Source: Salvator merianae
Taxonomy: Eukaryota > Chordata > Lepidosauria > Squamata > Teiidae
DNA: 64,000 nucleotides
Direction of reading: 5' to 3'
Assembly: GCA_003586115.2 (NCBI GenBank)
Contig: QVOM02000116.1
Location: forward strand, 34,623,946 to 34,687,945
The stretch's first letter is position 1; each line of letters starts with the position of its first letter. A model generated the notes under the pieces. The model did not search any database, was not told the origin of the DNA, and saw only the letters and a program-made list of their open reading frames with translations. This document shows, in pieces, positions 1 to 11,422 of this stretch. The translations under genes and the position numbers were made by a program.

Positions 1-374
1 CTTACAGAGCCGGCTTCGTAACGGCAGCTAGGCTGCCATACCCAAAGGGCTATCCCGGGCACGAAGCAGTGGACCGGGGTACGCAGCATCAGACCAGGGT
101 ACGAAGCTTCGGACCACGCATGCGCAGCCGTGCCAGCCACGCCCAACCGCCATTTCAAACGCCGATGGGAGTGCGAAAGCACTGTGCCCGATCTTCGTTC
201 CATCACGCAGGTCGGGATGAAGACAAGCTTTTACGTGTCTAGCCTTACCCAGGATCAGGTACGAATCGGGTACGATGTGGTTCGGATCGAGTGAGGCGCA
301 TGTCCGCGGCGGTGCGAAAGCTCCGTTCCAGCGAACGGACAAGAACGTTCCACCGCCGTAGTGTGAAAAGGCCC
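1..374. mobile_element. CpG-rich terminal part of a DNA transposon, cut by the window edge
   Basis: This block is dense in CpG, unlike the AT-rich DNA that follows, and ends abruptly in GTGTGAAAAGGCC. That is the reverse complement of the end GGCCTTTTCACAC, also seen at the left end of the element at 6995-7500. It contains three consecutive 20-bp units (61-120) and a nested palindrome (307-358). Surviving CpGs suggest a fairly recent insertion or protection from methylation. The minus-strand open frame of 121 codons across it resembles no protein I recognise and crosses the boundary, so I read it as chance. The other end lies outside the window. Confidence 0.5.
61..120. repeat. Three tandem 20-bp units
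   Basis: Units at 61-80, 81-100 and 101-120 share the frame ACGnAGCnnnnGACCnGGGT (third unit: GGACCACGCA). They lie inside the CpG-rich transposon end and may be subterminal transposase-binding repeats, which is inference. Confidence 0.6.
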
Positions 375-1799
375 TATATCTCTTTGTTTGCAAATGTTGC
401 TCATGACTCTTGAGGAGCTGTCAGTTGCATTAAAAATGTTGGCAGACTGCAAATGTTGTGGCAAAATTGGCAGACACTCCCAACAGCTTGTTGAGGTTCT
501 GTTGGTCTTTTGCCCTCAAAATCTGTATTAAAAACAGAAGGGATTTCACCATATTTTCAGATGATCATGTATTTCACATGGCTCCTCTGACATAGCATCA
601 GTTTCAACTTGTGGAAGCTCGCTGCACACACAGAAAAACAAAAGGAGGGCAGGTGTGTGTTGGGTTAAGCTCCTAGAAGTTCAATCCAACATCCTGTTAG
701 AAAAGCTTGTGCCAAGTTTGACTTCCCATGTTGTGGGGAAGTGCTGATATTCATTTAAGAACCAGCATTTCCCCGTGCTGTCTGGAATCTGAAGACAGCC
801 TCGGTGTAGAGAATTAATAGGACACAGCTGGGCCAAAAATTATCCCCTGAACAATCTAAATCTAATTATTTGGTACTGACTTCTAATTATTTCTATCTAT
901 TTCTTACATGCAAGAATTAGTATAGAAATAATAATTTATGAGATATTCAAAACTTTCTGTAGTAAGTCAAGAAAAAAGGCAAATGTAAATATGTTTTACA
1001 CTTCAGCTTTGGGAAAACAAATTATTGCAACCTTTTTATTAACAAAACATAATGTTACAAAAGCTTGGATTACAAGCCAGTTTCTCACATTGGAATTGGC
1101 CTAATAAAGATATTGCATCTATATGGATTATTTTCCCGTAACAAGACATCACAGAAATACATAAACAAGCAAAGAGAAGCAAAAGCCAATTTGTAAGTGA
1201 ATGCATTTGTAAGAAAATGAAAAATCTAGAACATGTTTACAATAGTTGTTCAGATACACATGTATATTCATTCACACACATAAACACAACACACATACAT
1301 ATTTTAAACAACTCTGTACTAATGTTCAAGGTAAACATAATTACAGTAGCTCTCGCACGTAGCGGAATGCTTTTTGTCCCACTGTTAATTGTCTAAAAGG
1401 ATTTGCAAATGCTGAACGGAAAACCTTTTGGCATCAATATTTAATAAAGAACTGTAATAAGATGCTAATCATCTTATAAGATTAGGTAGCTAGATGGTGA
1501 TAAGATGATTTAGTGTACCATTGCTGATGCCTGGTGTGTTCTAATTAAATCCTGAACCAACATTAAACCAAAGTTAAGGACCTGGTTTAAACCAAAGGGA
1601 AAAGCAGCATATAATGCTGGCTTGACCCTTTTCCCTTTATTTATGAGACCACAAGGACATAAAAAGAGAAAGTTGAAGGACAGTCCTGGATTAACCAATT
1701 ATGCTAAATAGTCTATACAGCATTAGGTCCCCCATACAGCAGTAAATGTTTCATCTGTTTAGTGAATCACTCACAATGATTTTTTTTTCATCTTAGCAT
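375..1799. other. AT-rich intergenic DNA, nothing recognised
   Basis: No convincing gene, RNA or named repeat was seen. Open frames are short and compositionally ordinary. Confidence 0.5.
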
Positions 1800-1958
1800 A
1801 TTTATTCAAGCAGCTCTGGATAATATATTGTTCTGTCGGTCTTCACAACGATCCTGTGAGGGAAATGAGTCTGACAGATGAATATTTGTCCAAGATCACA
1901 TAGTGAACTTTGCAGCCGAGTGAGAATTTAAATCTGAGTTCCCCCAGCCATTGTTTGG
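1800..1958 (-). mobile_element. MIR-like tRNA-derived SINE fragment
   Basis: In plus orientation the order is a 'cttcacaacgatcctgtgag' block, then 'ccaagatcacatagtgaa', then 'gaatttaaatctgagttccc'. This is the reverse complement of the common MIR-like SINE body. Two further copies in the same orientation are at 25505-25715 and 37868-38100. The copy is old and lacks a clean tRNA head. Confidence 0.6.
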
Positions 1959-1961
1959 TTC

Positions 1962-2229
1962 TACTGTTGTTGTTGCTAGGTGCCACTGAGCAGAATTTGA
2001 GGCCTGGTAACTATCTGGACAAATGTTCACCAGTTGGATCAATCCCTAGTAATATCTCGTAGCTCTTCCAAGGACATTCCAGGAGTCTCTCTGATCCTCT
2101 CTATCCATCTTTTTCACTGCCAACCCTTCTTCTACTTCCTCAACTTAGCCAGGCATGAAGTTTTTTTCTAATCCTTCATTTGCTTGCACCACATACCCAA
2201 GGCATGTGAGTTTTCATTTGATGATCACT
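1962..2229 (-). pseudogene. RTE/Bov-B LINE, ORF2 C-terminal end and 3' tail (remnant)
   Basis: Read on the minus strand, the degenerate translation gives WMDRIRETPGMSLEELRD followed by a W-T-F-V-Q stretch, which matches the C-terminal end of RTE/Bov-B ORF2. It ends in a tail reading GGCACCTAGCAACAACAACA. Upstream on the same strand the sequence resembles the segment just after the reverse transcriptase (H-M-P-W-V). It continues into 2606-2905 after an interrupting element at 2230-2605. Frameshifts are present, so it cannot encode active protein. Confidence 0.65.
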
Positions 2230-2605
2230 GGCCCTTTTTACTCTACATGGACCTTTTTGATCCAAATAACATAGGCCAGTTGGTGCAGGCTATGTTGGAG
2301 CAGGCTAGCAATAGCCCACTCCAAGGGCTGTCCGCATTCAGACAGCCCATTGCTGTCCAGCCCTAGCTACATGCTTTGAAGGCTGCACCCAACCCCTGAA
2401 GCCAGTGGAGAACCTTCAAAGGCCAGGAACAAAGATTCCTGTCCTTCACTGTTGTAGGGATGGTTTGTTTCAGGGCCACAGTGACTTCCTAGTCCACTGC
2501 CAGAATAGGTCCCTTGTGGCACTCTGCCTTACAAGAGCATGTTGTTTGCATGTCCTCCATAGTCCGGAATATGGACTCCAGTCCACTGGTGTGGAAGGAT
2601 GGGCC
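2230..2605. mobile_element. Family X DNA element inserted in Bov-B
   Basis: The left end begins GGCCCTTTTTACTC and the right end, reverse-complemented, begins GGCCCATCCTTCCACACC. The interior segment 'gcaggctatg...agcaatagcc...aagggctgtc' recurs at 39545-39620. The two flanks belong to one Bov-B copy, so this is a nested insertion. No target duplication could be resolved. No coding capacity. Confidence 0.5.
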
Positions 2606-2905
2606 TTGAATCAGAATATATTCCAGAATATATTCCAGGGAGAAATTGACCTAGGGCTGATTGGTTTGTTCTTCTTGCAGCCCATGTGGTAACCTTTTCC
2701 AGATCCATAACTAGAAGGCATTTGTCTTTTTTCTCTTGCTCACTCAGTGTCCAACTTCTGCAAACACACATCACAATAGAGAATACCATACCTTTAATGA
2801 TTCTGATATTAGCTGTCAAAGAAATGTCCTTATCTTACTTGATCTTGTCTAAACTTGTCATTACATTTTTGCTTTCCATTACTCTCCTTTTTACTTCTGC
2901 AGCAC
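2606..2905 (-). pseudogene. RTE/Bov-B LINE, reverse transcriptase 3' part (remnant)
   Basis: The minus-strand frame gives a stretch with MVFSIVMCVCRSWTL and then ARRTNQSALGQF. This matches the conserved RTE/Bov-B block of the form MVFPVVMYGCESWT followed by ARRSNQSIL. Upstream codons resemble the preceding 'NLDSILKSRDI' block (here S-L-D-K-I-K-stop-D-K-D-I). It lies 5' on the minus strand of the piece at 1962-2229. Stops and frameshifts make it a fossil. Confidence 0.7.
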
Positions 2906-3365
2906 ACTGTCCATCTTTGTGTGGGATTCAGCACAACAGTTAACCCATATATACTTTAGGTAGCCAGCCATGTGAACAAGTAAAATCCTGCAGACTCTTG
3001 GGACCACCATGAATTGATGCAACCTGCTAGGAACTAGAAGTAACAAGGGAACAGCACCAAGAATGACCCAGTTACTGTCCTACAGACATGTCTGTACAAA
3101 TCCTGTCATCGCATGCCATTTGCTGAGGATAAGGGGAGTTCAGCAAACATCTGCAAGGCTATAGGTTGTCCATCCTGATTTACACCATGTAGAAATACTC
3201 AAAAACATTTTCTTTAAATTGTTTCCCACTCTTGAATTGGAGATCATTAGTACAAATACAGAGGACAAGTGTCCCCTTGTTTTTGTCATATACAACTACA
3301 TGGGCTTTGACTGCAAAGCACCATTAATTACAGTTAAGACCACATGACCCTGCAAAACAGAGATC
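2906..3365. other. Unassigned spacer
   Basis: No gene or named repeat was recognised. The sequence may include further decayed Bov-B, but I could not read a convincing frame. Confidence 0.4.
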
Positions 3366-3852
3366 ATTTTTGCACAGTCTGGTTTACTGGCCCATGGATG
3401 GTCTAGGCCTCTACCTTCTGCATAGTGGGGTGGGGTGGCAGAGACCCTCCCCCTTAGAATACTCCACCTGCACTGGATGGACTTATGGAATGGAACATGA
3501 TGCCAAAATGGTGACATATCCCACTCCTCTGGTAGACCTGAAAAAGTAGTCCACAGGTAGACTACTGTTTCTATACCGGACCTTGGGGAATGTGTGGATG
3601 GCACACTCCCGTGGACCAGTATACCAGCCCAGCCCTTTTTCAGCAGCACACCAGGAAGTGTTGCTGGAAATATGCCACTCCTGGGTGTGCTACCAAAAAA
3701 AGCACAGAGGAGAACTAGCCTTCAGAAGCAGGGCCTGGCTTTCAAAGCTGGACCCAGCCTTTGGACCTGGTGTCTTGGTGGGCTGTCGGTAGCCCGACCT
3801 ACCATGAGCCAGGCTACCTAGCCCAAACCACTATAGTGTTATGTGGAAACTG
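3366..3852 (+). mobile_element. Family X DNA element
   Basis: The left end 'atttttgcacagtctgg' resembles the left end at 19064 ('cctttttgcacagtgcggg'). The right end 'atgtggaaac' mirrors the 'TTTCCACAT' type of end. Internal landmarks are atgatgccaaaatggtg (3497-3513), an 'agtagtccac' block, 'cagtatacca' and 'gcacaccaggaag'. They occur in the same order at 38346-38500. Boundaries are approximate; open frames inside are not supported as genes. Confidence 0.5.
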
Positions 3853-4812
3853 ATTCTAAACAATCCAGAAATTCCCTAGAATTCAGTAGGATTTTTTTTT
3901 TAAGTCTGTTCTGTCCAATGTGATTTATATTTTGTTGACAGGCACTTTAGACCTAGTCATATTGCTTGTAAGAAAACCCCATTGATTTCAATAGGACTTT
4001 CAATTAGTGTGTTTAAGATCTAAGTGTCCATGTCTTAAAAGGCTTCTTTAATGTTCAGTATGACCTGACTATACATTTTACCCACAAGTACAACATAAAA
4101 TCATTATGGATAATTTAGCAATATGTGATAGTGTCGGGACATTAATTTTAAAGAGCTATTTGTAACTTGGTGCTTGCAGTATCCCTAGCCTGAGGCAATA
4201 TGCTTCTACGCATTTTGAAATTATTAATTCTCATTAAAGTGTAATGATCCTCCTTGAAGGAGGAAAGCTAAATTAACTGTTCTTCACCTAAATTAACTTT
4301 TAGCTGCTCACGATAAGTCCAGTTAATGTTCTTGTACTGAATAAATAAAACAAGGCATTTGATGTATATTATTATTGGTACAGAATATATACTGCTTAGT
4401 TAATCTATAAACACTGCAACCAGAATATCCAAAAGGAGATACCCAAGAAGTCTGTGTTTCATACATGAAACAATAGGATGCATGTTTGATTGATTTTTCA
4501 TATAATTGTTATGGTTTTTAGGCAACCAGTGTTTTCCTTGAGCTGATGTAGCTGGGCCTAACTACAAGAATGTTGCTACCTCACATAAAGAAGCAGCTAA
4601 AGTCAAAAATGTTGTCCAAAGGACAACGACAGCTAGGACAGAAGCAGTCCTACAATATTCAGTGGAACAATCACTGTTTTTAACTGTGGACAGGGAAAAA
4701 AGGAGAGAGATGTCATCTTTCCCTCAAAAAATGCAGAATGGCACACACATTTTTCTTCTCATGTTGACTTCACAAAACATCCTGTGAATGATTCAAATTG
4801 GACTCAGTGGAG
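3853..4812. other. AT-rich spacer, nothing recognised
   Basis: A short 'ccccattgatttcaatagga' stretch near 3975 resembles a dispersed squamate repeat. Otherwise the tract looks like ordinary AT-rich non-repetitive DNA. Confidence 0.4.
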
Positions 4813-4988
4813 AATGGCTGTGGTTTAGCACAGAAGAGTGTCTGCTCTGTTTGCAGATGGTTGCTGGTTCAATACCCAGCATCTCTTAGAGATGGTTGCT
4901 CTTGATGCCAGGAGGAGAAAATGGCAAAGCACATCTTATTGTTGCCAAGAAAGCTACATGGATCTGTAGGCACTACAAGTCAAACTTG
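4813..4988 (+). mobile_element. tRNA-derived SINE
   Basis: The head reads GGCTGTGGTTTAGCACAG (box A region) and continues to GGTTGCTGGTTCAATACC, a degenerate Pol III box B. It is followed by a non-tRNA body with 'aaaatggcaaagcac'. This is the arrangement of squamate tRNA SINEs whose body contains 'aatggcaaaccac'. The 3' boundary is approximate. Confidence 0.65.
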
Positions 4989-6063
4989 GCTTGGGGACAT
5001 ATTTTACTTTAACTGTGGCCCTCCAGATGTTTCTAGACTATGGCTCTTTCCACACGGGGCCTGTATTTCAGTCCAGTGTGACCCATAGGCTGGACCGGGA
5101 TATGCAAGGCCATGCCCTCCAGTAAAGTAGCCTGTCTACACTGGACTAAGATAGGCTGTGAGGGGACCATAGTCCTATGTACAACTGTCAGCACACTCCA
5201 CAGTGTCTCACACCATTCCTTGTACAGTCACCAGAGAAACCACTCCACATCACACACAAAGGCACGCAGTATGGAAGTCCCTCTTGATACTTTTCATTAG
5301 CAGTTTATAAATGTTGTTATTGTAAATTGACTTTCTTCTGTTTGCTTGTTATGGCTTATGCTATAACAATAAAGTTATTGATGAAATGGTGCCTTAGCTT
5401 AAATCAGGAGTGCCCATCTGCAATCCTCCAGGAGTTTCATTATTCCTTGCCATTGGCCAGACAGGCTGCTGAGGCTGCTGGGGGCTGCAGTCCAGGAAAA
5501 TTGGGAGAATTATGGGGTGTGTCTGCACATCTGCTCATGCATTTGAGAGAGACTCCCAGGAGTCACAATTCTATGTTTGGAGGCATGATCTGCTTGCTAG
5601 AGAGAGCAATGCTTTCCTGAGGCATCTGGAGGTGTAGGTACAAAATTGCAGTCTCTGCTCAATGGCCTCATCTGCTGTTTCACCTGGTGTACGAATGTGC
5701 AGACCAGGAAGTGCCTGAGATGCAGGGAGGAAGGTGCTTCTATGGAGGTACCTGCCCTCAGGAACCTGATGCCGTGGCCATGGAACCACAATCCTACTAG
5801 GCTTCATTGGCGGGTGATAATTCTGGTCTCTCAATCCAAAATTCTTAACACTACATTTCATTATTCTACACCATTATACCAGGATGCAGAGATACTGACT
5901 GGGGATAGCACAGGTCAATATTGTTCTGTCAGCTCTGCTCTACAAAGGCCCTGCAGAATCTCATGTTGTTTCTTCTTCTGCTGCTGCTTTTTCTTCTTCT
6001 TCATACCTAACTTGCTTAGAAGAAAACAAAACAAAATCTGGCCATCACTCTTTCAACCAATTA
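4989..6063. other. Spacer with a possible family X end
   Basis: Around 5044 'ctctttccacacggggcctg' looks like a family X terminus, but no matching second end was found. The open frame at 5646-6152 (168 codons) runs into a pyrimidine-rich stretch and then into the mariner-like element, so I do not call it a gene. Confidence 0.35.
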
Positions 6064-6556
6064 CAGTCATATCTTGCTACTCATCGTTAATTGGTTCCAG
6101 GAGGCACAATGAGTACCAAAGACACCGAGTCCCAAACAAATTTTTCCCATAAGGGATAATGTCAATAAATCTAATGCGTTTCCAAACCAAAGACAATGCA
6201 CATTTTTTTAGGCAATATGTAAAAGGATAGTGTTGTATACCATTACTTTACATGAGAAATAAACCTAAAAATTAATAAATACCTGTACAGTACTTAGATT
6301 AAATATACAAAATGGCCACAGAAGCCATGATAAGACCACAAGGGAATGTACACAGGGCAAGAGCTACTGCATGACTAACGTGTGACCCTTTGTTTCGGCT
6401 GGAAAGAGTAGTGAGTCACGAGGCCACCTGCACCAACAAGTTCTAGCTTGCGCATTGAGTACCAAACAATGAGTACCAAGACAAAATTTTCATGTCAAAA
6501 TGTATTGAATACCAAATTCAATGAGTTTCAAGACAGTTGAGTACCAAGGTACCACT
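6064..6556. mobile_element. Tc1/mariner-like non-autonomous element
   Basis: The left end reads CAGTCATATCTTGCTACTCA and the right end, reverse-complemented, AGTGGTACCTTGGTACTCA. These are related inverted ends of the kind seen in mariner-type MITEs. TA dinucleotides flank both sides (6062-6063 and 6557-6558), as expected for the TA target of this superfamily. Subterminal 'gagtacca' motifs recur near both ends. There is no transposase frame; length is about 0.49 kb. Confidence 0.65.
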
Positions 6557-6994
6557 TATATATTCTTTGAGAAGACCCTTCCCTCCTGTCCACTCCTTTT
6601 GCAGATGAGGAAAATTGTGATTGCAGCTGTTGTAAACAATGGAGAAGAAACTTCTCAAGTTTTTGGAGTTGTTTTGGATCTTCCTTAGTACAGAGGCAAT
6701 TTCTTCTCTGGAATCAGATAATGGATGAGGACTTCCTGCTACATTCAAGAGCCCTTTGTTCATCTTCATTGGCAAAGTTATGGCTCCCCAGAAAAAATAC
6801 TGAAGAAATCTGGGATAGCCAAACACAGGTTAATCTGCGTGCACCAGAAAGAAAAGGTAGTAGGAAATACCAAAATTCTTTGGCTGTGACTACACACAGT
6901 ATTGGGGGTGACCCACAGTTTCTTCCAGGATGAAGCAGGTAAATGCTTCGTGTCTTGAAGGCCCGGATTCTGCCCCTAGGTGACAGATAACACT
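6557..6994. other. Spacer, nothing recognised
   Basis: Overlapping open frames on both strands here show no family signature. Confidence 0.35.
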
Positions 6995-7500
6995 GGGCCT
7001 TTTCACACTTACCTGAGGGACAGTTCCAAATGGACTGCAGGAATGCTGCATTCACACCACAATCCACTGCAACTGTCCCTGAGGCATCCTGACTCATTCC
7101 TGAGGCTTACCTGCTGTGAACACCTTAAATGCTGTCCACAAGCTGTTTTGCAGCATCAGGAATGCTGCATCTGCAACACCTCTGGTGTTGTGAGGCAACA
7201 GGCTTTTAGGTTTGGACCTTCAAGGCTTGAAGGTCTAAACCTCAAGGCTTGCCTTGCCCTCACACACCAGATGCAATGTCCCCTTGCCCAATCACAGCAA
7301 GGGGTAGGTGGAATGTCCAACACCAGGACATCCCACCAGGAACAGAACAGGAAGGCTTGCTGTTCACATTGCTAGAGTGGCTGGACAGGAATGGGCCTGT
7401 TCCATCACTCAGCGTGCAATTGGTCCCAGCTGTTCCTGTTCTTCGCTGGCCCAGAATGGTCTTCGGAGGGCATTCCTACAAGGTAAGTGTGAACTTAGCC
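6995..7500. mobile_element. Family Y DNA element, about 0.5 kb
   Basis: The left end GGGCCTTTTCACACTTACCT is mirrored by the right end, which reverse-complements to GGCTAAGTTCACACTTACCT. Length matches the elements at 10869-11392 and 39769-40301, whose ends share 'TGCACTTAC'. The interior is GC-richer than its surroundings. No transposase is encoded and no clear target duplication was found. Confidence 0.6.
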
Positions 7501-7759
7501 TCTGTCGCATCAATGCAACATCTGGCAGTCATTTGTCTGACCATGCTTACTCACAGCCACCCTGAATGGTAGAGCACATAGCTGAAAAAGGCCACCAAAA
7601 GGCTGTAAAGAGCCACTATTGGCCACCCTGATGCTGATCTAGGCTATTCCAATTTGGCAGGCCTCAGCGAGGTTGACACATATCAAGGTCAGCTTGTCTA
7701 TAGGGACAGCTTCCCCATGCCCTTCATGTGGAGGCACAACTCTGATTTAACTTCTCTGT
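7501..7759. other. Spacer, nothing recognised
   Basis: No repeat or gene signature was seen apart from short 'ggccacc' repetitions near 7590-7630. Confidence 0.3.
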
Positions 7760-8130
7760 GTGGGTTTTTTTTTTCCCTCTGACCGTTACGTGCTCATTTA
7801 AAAAATACTTGCTTTGCTAATGTAACTACAAATAAAATCTGGCCATTTTGTAAAGTGACACAACCGCTCCACCGTTCAAATTCTTTGAAATTGTCAAGAC
7901 TGAAAGTATTGAATTCCTTGACATGTTTTTAGCAATAGGTAAAATTGCTTCAACAGCTCTCAGCACCAAGAGGTCTCCGAACAACCATGATGAGCTGTGA
8001 CATCAATTTGTCAGCAGTGCAAATAAACTACAGAAACTGTTCATCAGGCCAGCAGAGGTATACTCACTGATTTAAATACCAAGAGAAACTTGACAGCTAT
8101 TCATAGTCACTGAAGACCGGGTTGGTGGAA
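7760..8130. other. Possible conserved non-coding segment
   Basis: This looks like non-repetitive AT-rich sequence with many balanced short motifs and no transposon signature. It has the appearance of vertebrate conserved non-coding DNA, but that can only be settled by alignment. Confidence 0.2.
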
Positions 8131-10162
8131 AGAAAGGGAAAAACAAAAGCATTTATTTGAACATATCAGATTTTAAAATGTCTTTCCCTCCCCACTGCCG
8201 TATGTAACCAAATGGCTTACATCTCCATGCAGACGAGAAACTGGGAAAGTGTCGATTGACAAACCTGTCCAATAAAAATGGGCAGCCCAACTCACAGCCC
8301 AATTAAGCCGAAGGACTTGGACTTCAGCCAGTGCAGCCCCATTCACTTGGATCAAACTGTAAATTAGACAACATATATTTGAAATATTTATGACCTGAAG
8401 GTCCAATAAATTTAAGGACAACAGGGAAAAGATGAATAAATCTGTGGAAATTGTGGTGTAACGAGAAATATTGCACAGGGAGAGAAGCAGACTATTGACA
8501 TAAATGATTTCCAGATTATTCATTCTGTTCCATTATCATTGAGATCAAAAAGAACAGGCTTCTGGCAGGCTCAACTGCTGCTCCACCTCTGTTTGAGTGT
8601 ATTCATACATAAACAGGACCAATAAACATCCACTCTAGTTTCCAGGAGTGAGGTCCTCTCTAACAGACTTGGGGGTGAGGGGGCATGTAGACCTCACGTA
8701 CCGGCTTTATGCAATGACTTCTCCCACACATTGCATTTTCATGTCCAAGTCTTGCTGTAGTTTGCCAGAACATGTACATATTAGCAACAATAGTAGTAGC
8801 AGCAGCAGTAGTAGTAGCTGGGAAAGGTGAACAAAAAGGAGTATACCCCAGTTTTACACATTCTGCTCTTTTAGCACATTAGATATCCTGCATTTTTTCA
8901 TTATGGAAACCAAAGTGTTCCCAAGCAGTCTCCTATCCAGACATTTATAAAACTGTTTACTTTAGCAAAATGAACCCACAGATTATGCCTTGTATGTAGT
9001 TCACATTTTTTTCCCAAACAAGAAAGTTTTTTCCTGTGTAAGAATTTCAGTGTTTTATTTTCAAGCACAGCAAGTTTTGAATTTGGGATGGAAATGGCAC
9101 AAGTTCTAATCAAGGTTGAGTTGCTGGGTTCACTGATGCCCTAACTATCTGAGCAGAAAGAGGTATTTAGGGTGGACCACATCATGTTCATACCACAATG
9201 AGCCTTCAGGTCCTTCCAAAACTCCATTTTAGGGTTCCAGTCACACCTACATTTTAAGACAGTCACAGCCTGTCTCAGGATCCCAGTGATTGCATCATTA
9301 AAAGTTCTTCTTTTTTTCTGAGCTATCCACTATTTGGATTATCTCAGCACTCAGACCATTTTTGTGCCCTAGTCTGGTTATTTTCTCATGTGTGAACATT
9401 CAAGAGGACTATTGGAGGTGGGCAGAAGGAGGATTTCCATTTCCCTCTCTCACCAATGCCTGACCTTGTGGATGTTCCAGAGGGGTGGTATCTTTGTCCA
9501 GTCCCACTTTCCTCTTTCTCTCCTCTTTTTTGTTACAACTGATATGTTGGGAAGTAGCACCAAATTGAGGAGGCTGCATGTTGGGCTTGAGCACCTGTGC
9601 ACCCTGTTGCAGGGATCGTCTTGAGCAGCAAGCCCAGGGAGGTGATGGGTGTGGCCACTGTGAGCGACAAAGAAAACCCTGCAGGCTGGTCATGGTTTAC
9701 CACTGGGGCCACTGGGAAGCTTTGCCAGTGACAGCACCCTCCTGAGTGTCTCTATGGACTGGAGAGAGCCACTGTGTAGTGGGAGGAGGTTGGCTTCCAA
9801 GCCCTTGGAAGAGGCTGGGAAGAACTATCAGCAAAGAGGGAGGTAAGACTGTTGAGAAGGTTTCCAGAAGCAGAAAGTCAAACTGCCCTTCCTTAAGAGG
9901 CATATTCTCCTTGATCAAAAGGAAACATCGCTGATGTTTTTCCGCTACCACCCCAGAGACACACACACACCGTGCACAGTACAGAATGTCCCTACTTCAT
10001 CCAGCAAGCTTCACAGACCAACATCCCATGGCTCGCTCCCTTCTCCCCTCTCCTCCCCTGATACCTCTCCTCATACAAGAAAACCACACAGAACAAAGCC
10101 CCTGAGTTCACCTAAGTGCACAGTATTTCCACGCTGAAGCCCACAGTGAGGAACTCCTGCAC
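8131..10162. other. Spacer, nothing firmly recognised
   Basis: It contains a short trinucleotide repeat (8790-8818). Overlapping frames at 9388-9966 show no motif I recognise. Confidence 0.35.
8790..8818. repeat. (AGT/AGC)n trinucleotide microsatellite
   Basis: About ten trinucleotide units, mixed AGT and AGC. Confidence 0.85.
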
Positions 10163-10499
10163 AGATGGTCCAGGCCATTGCCCTCAGACCCAGGGAGGCA
10201 GCAGCAAAAGTCCCCCAATCCCCCCCATAACATGAAGCAATGGTGGCAGATTTCAACCATTGAAGGAAAAAGGGTATTTGAGCCAATGGGTCTGGCCAAG
10301 AGCAGCACGATTGGACTCTGGGAAGTGATGCTTGACCAGCTCAGGGTCCTCCAACGCCTGAGGAACAGAGGAAGGCAAGGAGAGCACAAACAGTAACTCA
10401 CCTTCCAGGAGGGACCGACAGAAGTGAAAGACTTGGGGGTTGGGGGACTTTTGCTGTTGCTCCCCTGAGTCTGAGGGCAACATTGAGCCTGGACCATCT
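10163..10499. mobile_element. Foldback element with arms of about 70 bp
   Basis: The left arm from AGATGGTCCAGGC (10163) through 'gcaaaagtcccccaatcccc' is the near-perfect reverse complement of the right arm ending 'ggaccatct' (10499). About 190 bp lie between the arms. Transcripts of this block would form a long hairpin. No target duplication was visible. Open frames here are by-products of the arms. Confidence 0.7.
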
Positions 10500-10868
10500 T
10501 TATGGAAGATCCTCTCTGTCACTAGCAGTTGATCACAACTTAGTGGTAGCAAACAACTAAACAATGGCCATCAAAGAAAAATACTACAATACCAGGCAAC
10601 TTAGTAGCTCTTACAGATAGGGCAGATAGCAGAGCCTCAAGTGGGAGTCACTTATCCCACCTATGGGGCAATGGCATGCCACAAACATGGCTGGTGGCTC
10701 CTGGCCTTGCAGGCTTTGTTTTGCTCCACACTTTTGCAGCTTCCTCCTGATGTGGTTCAGTGCTGGACAGGAAATGGTCCCAGCATTCAGTGATTAAGTA
10801 CCCTGAAATAAGAATGTAAAAAATAACTATTTAAAAAGTAAGTAGGAGTGAGAAAGACATCTATCCAA
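10500..10868. other. Spacer with weak family X similarity
   Basis: Around 10757 'ggttcagtgctggacaggaa' resembles a stretch near 60150 ('gtttagtgctggactagaaa'). No ends were found. Confidence 0.3.
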
Positions 10869-11392
10869 GGACCTTTTTGCACGGGCTTTAATCTGGATTA
10901 AGGGTCTGTGTAGTACACTTTGAGGCCTCGTGGATCTGCATGTTACTGTAGATCTATGAGGCCATGCCCCAGCTGGTCTGCTCTGTCTGCGCCAGCCAGA
11001 ATGTGATCTGGATTAAGAAGGCCCTTAATCCAGATCACTAGTCATCCTGATTAATCTGGAACATGGGAGGCATGCAGATGCATGACTTACATGTTTGAGA
11101 CTACTGGGGGGCGGCTTTCAGCAGTGCGTCATAGCATCCCAAAGAGAAGCACCCCCCAGAAGGCCTGAGGTGAGGAAATTTTTAGGAACTTTTGTTCCTA
11201 CCTTTGGAGGCATAGGGGTGCAGCCATGAATCTCATGTGAGCTTTGTGGCCATGCCATGGACTCATCCAATTCAACGCTGTCGGTACAGATGGTTCTAAT
11301 CTGGCCCACACCTTCCTGCAATCCAGATCAGTGGACCCAGCTAATCCAGACCCACCGATCTGGGTCTACTGCAGGTAAGTGCAGAAAGGGCT
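10869..11392. mobile_element. Family Y DNA element
   Basis: The left end is GGACCTTTTTGCACGGGC and the right end 'aggtaagtgcagaaagggct' reverse-complements to AGCCCTTTCTGCACTTACCT. Inside, 'gatctggattaag' and 'cttaatccagatc' form a further hairpin near 11007-11038. Length is close to the other Y copies. No coding capacity. Confidence 0.55.
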
Positions 11393-11422
11393 TGCATTTC
11401 TGGGAAGCTGCTACCAGTCTAT

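Noticed and set aside
61..120. CRISPR-like repeats
   Set aside because: Units are directly adjacent without spacers, and the DNA is vertebrate; they are tandem subterminal repeats.
5646..6152. 168-codon frame as a gene
   Set aside because: It crosses a pyrimidine-rich stretch and enters the mariner-like element. No family signature.
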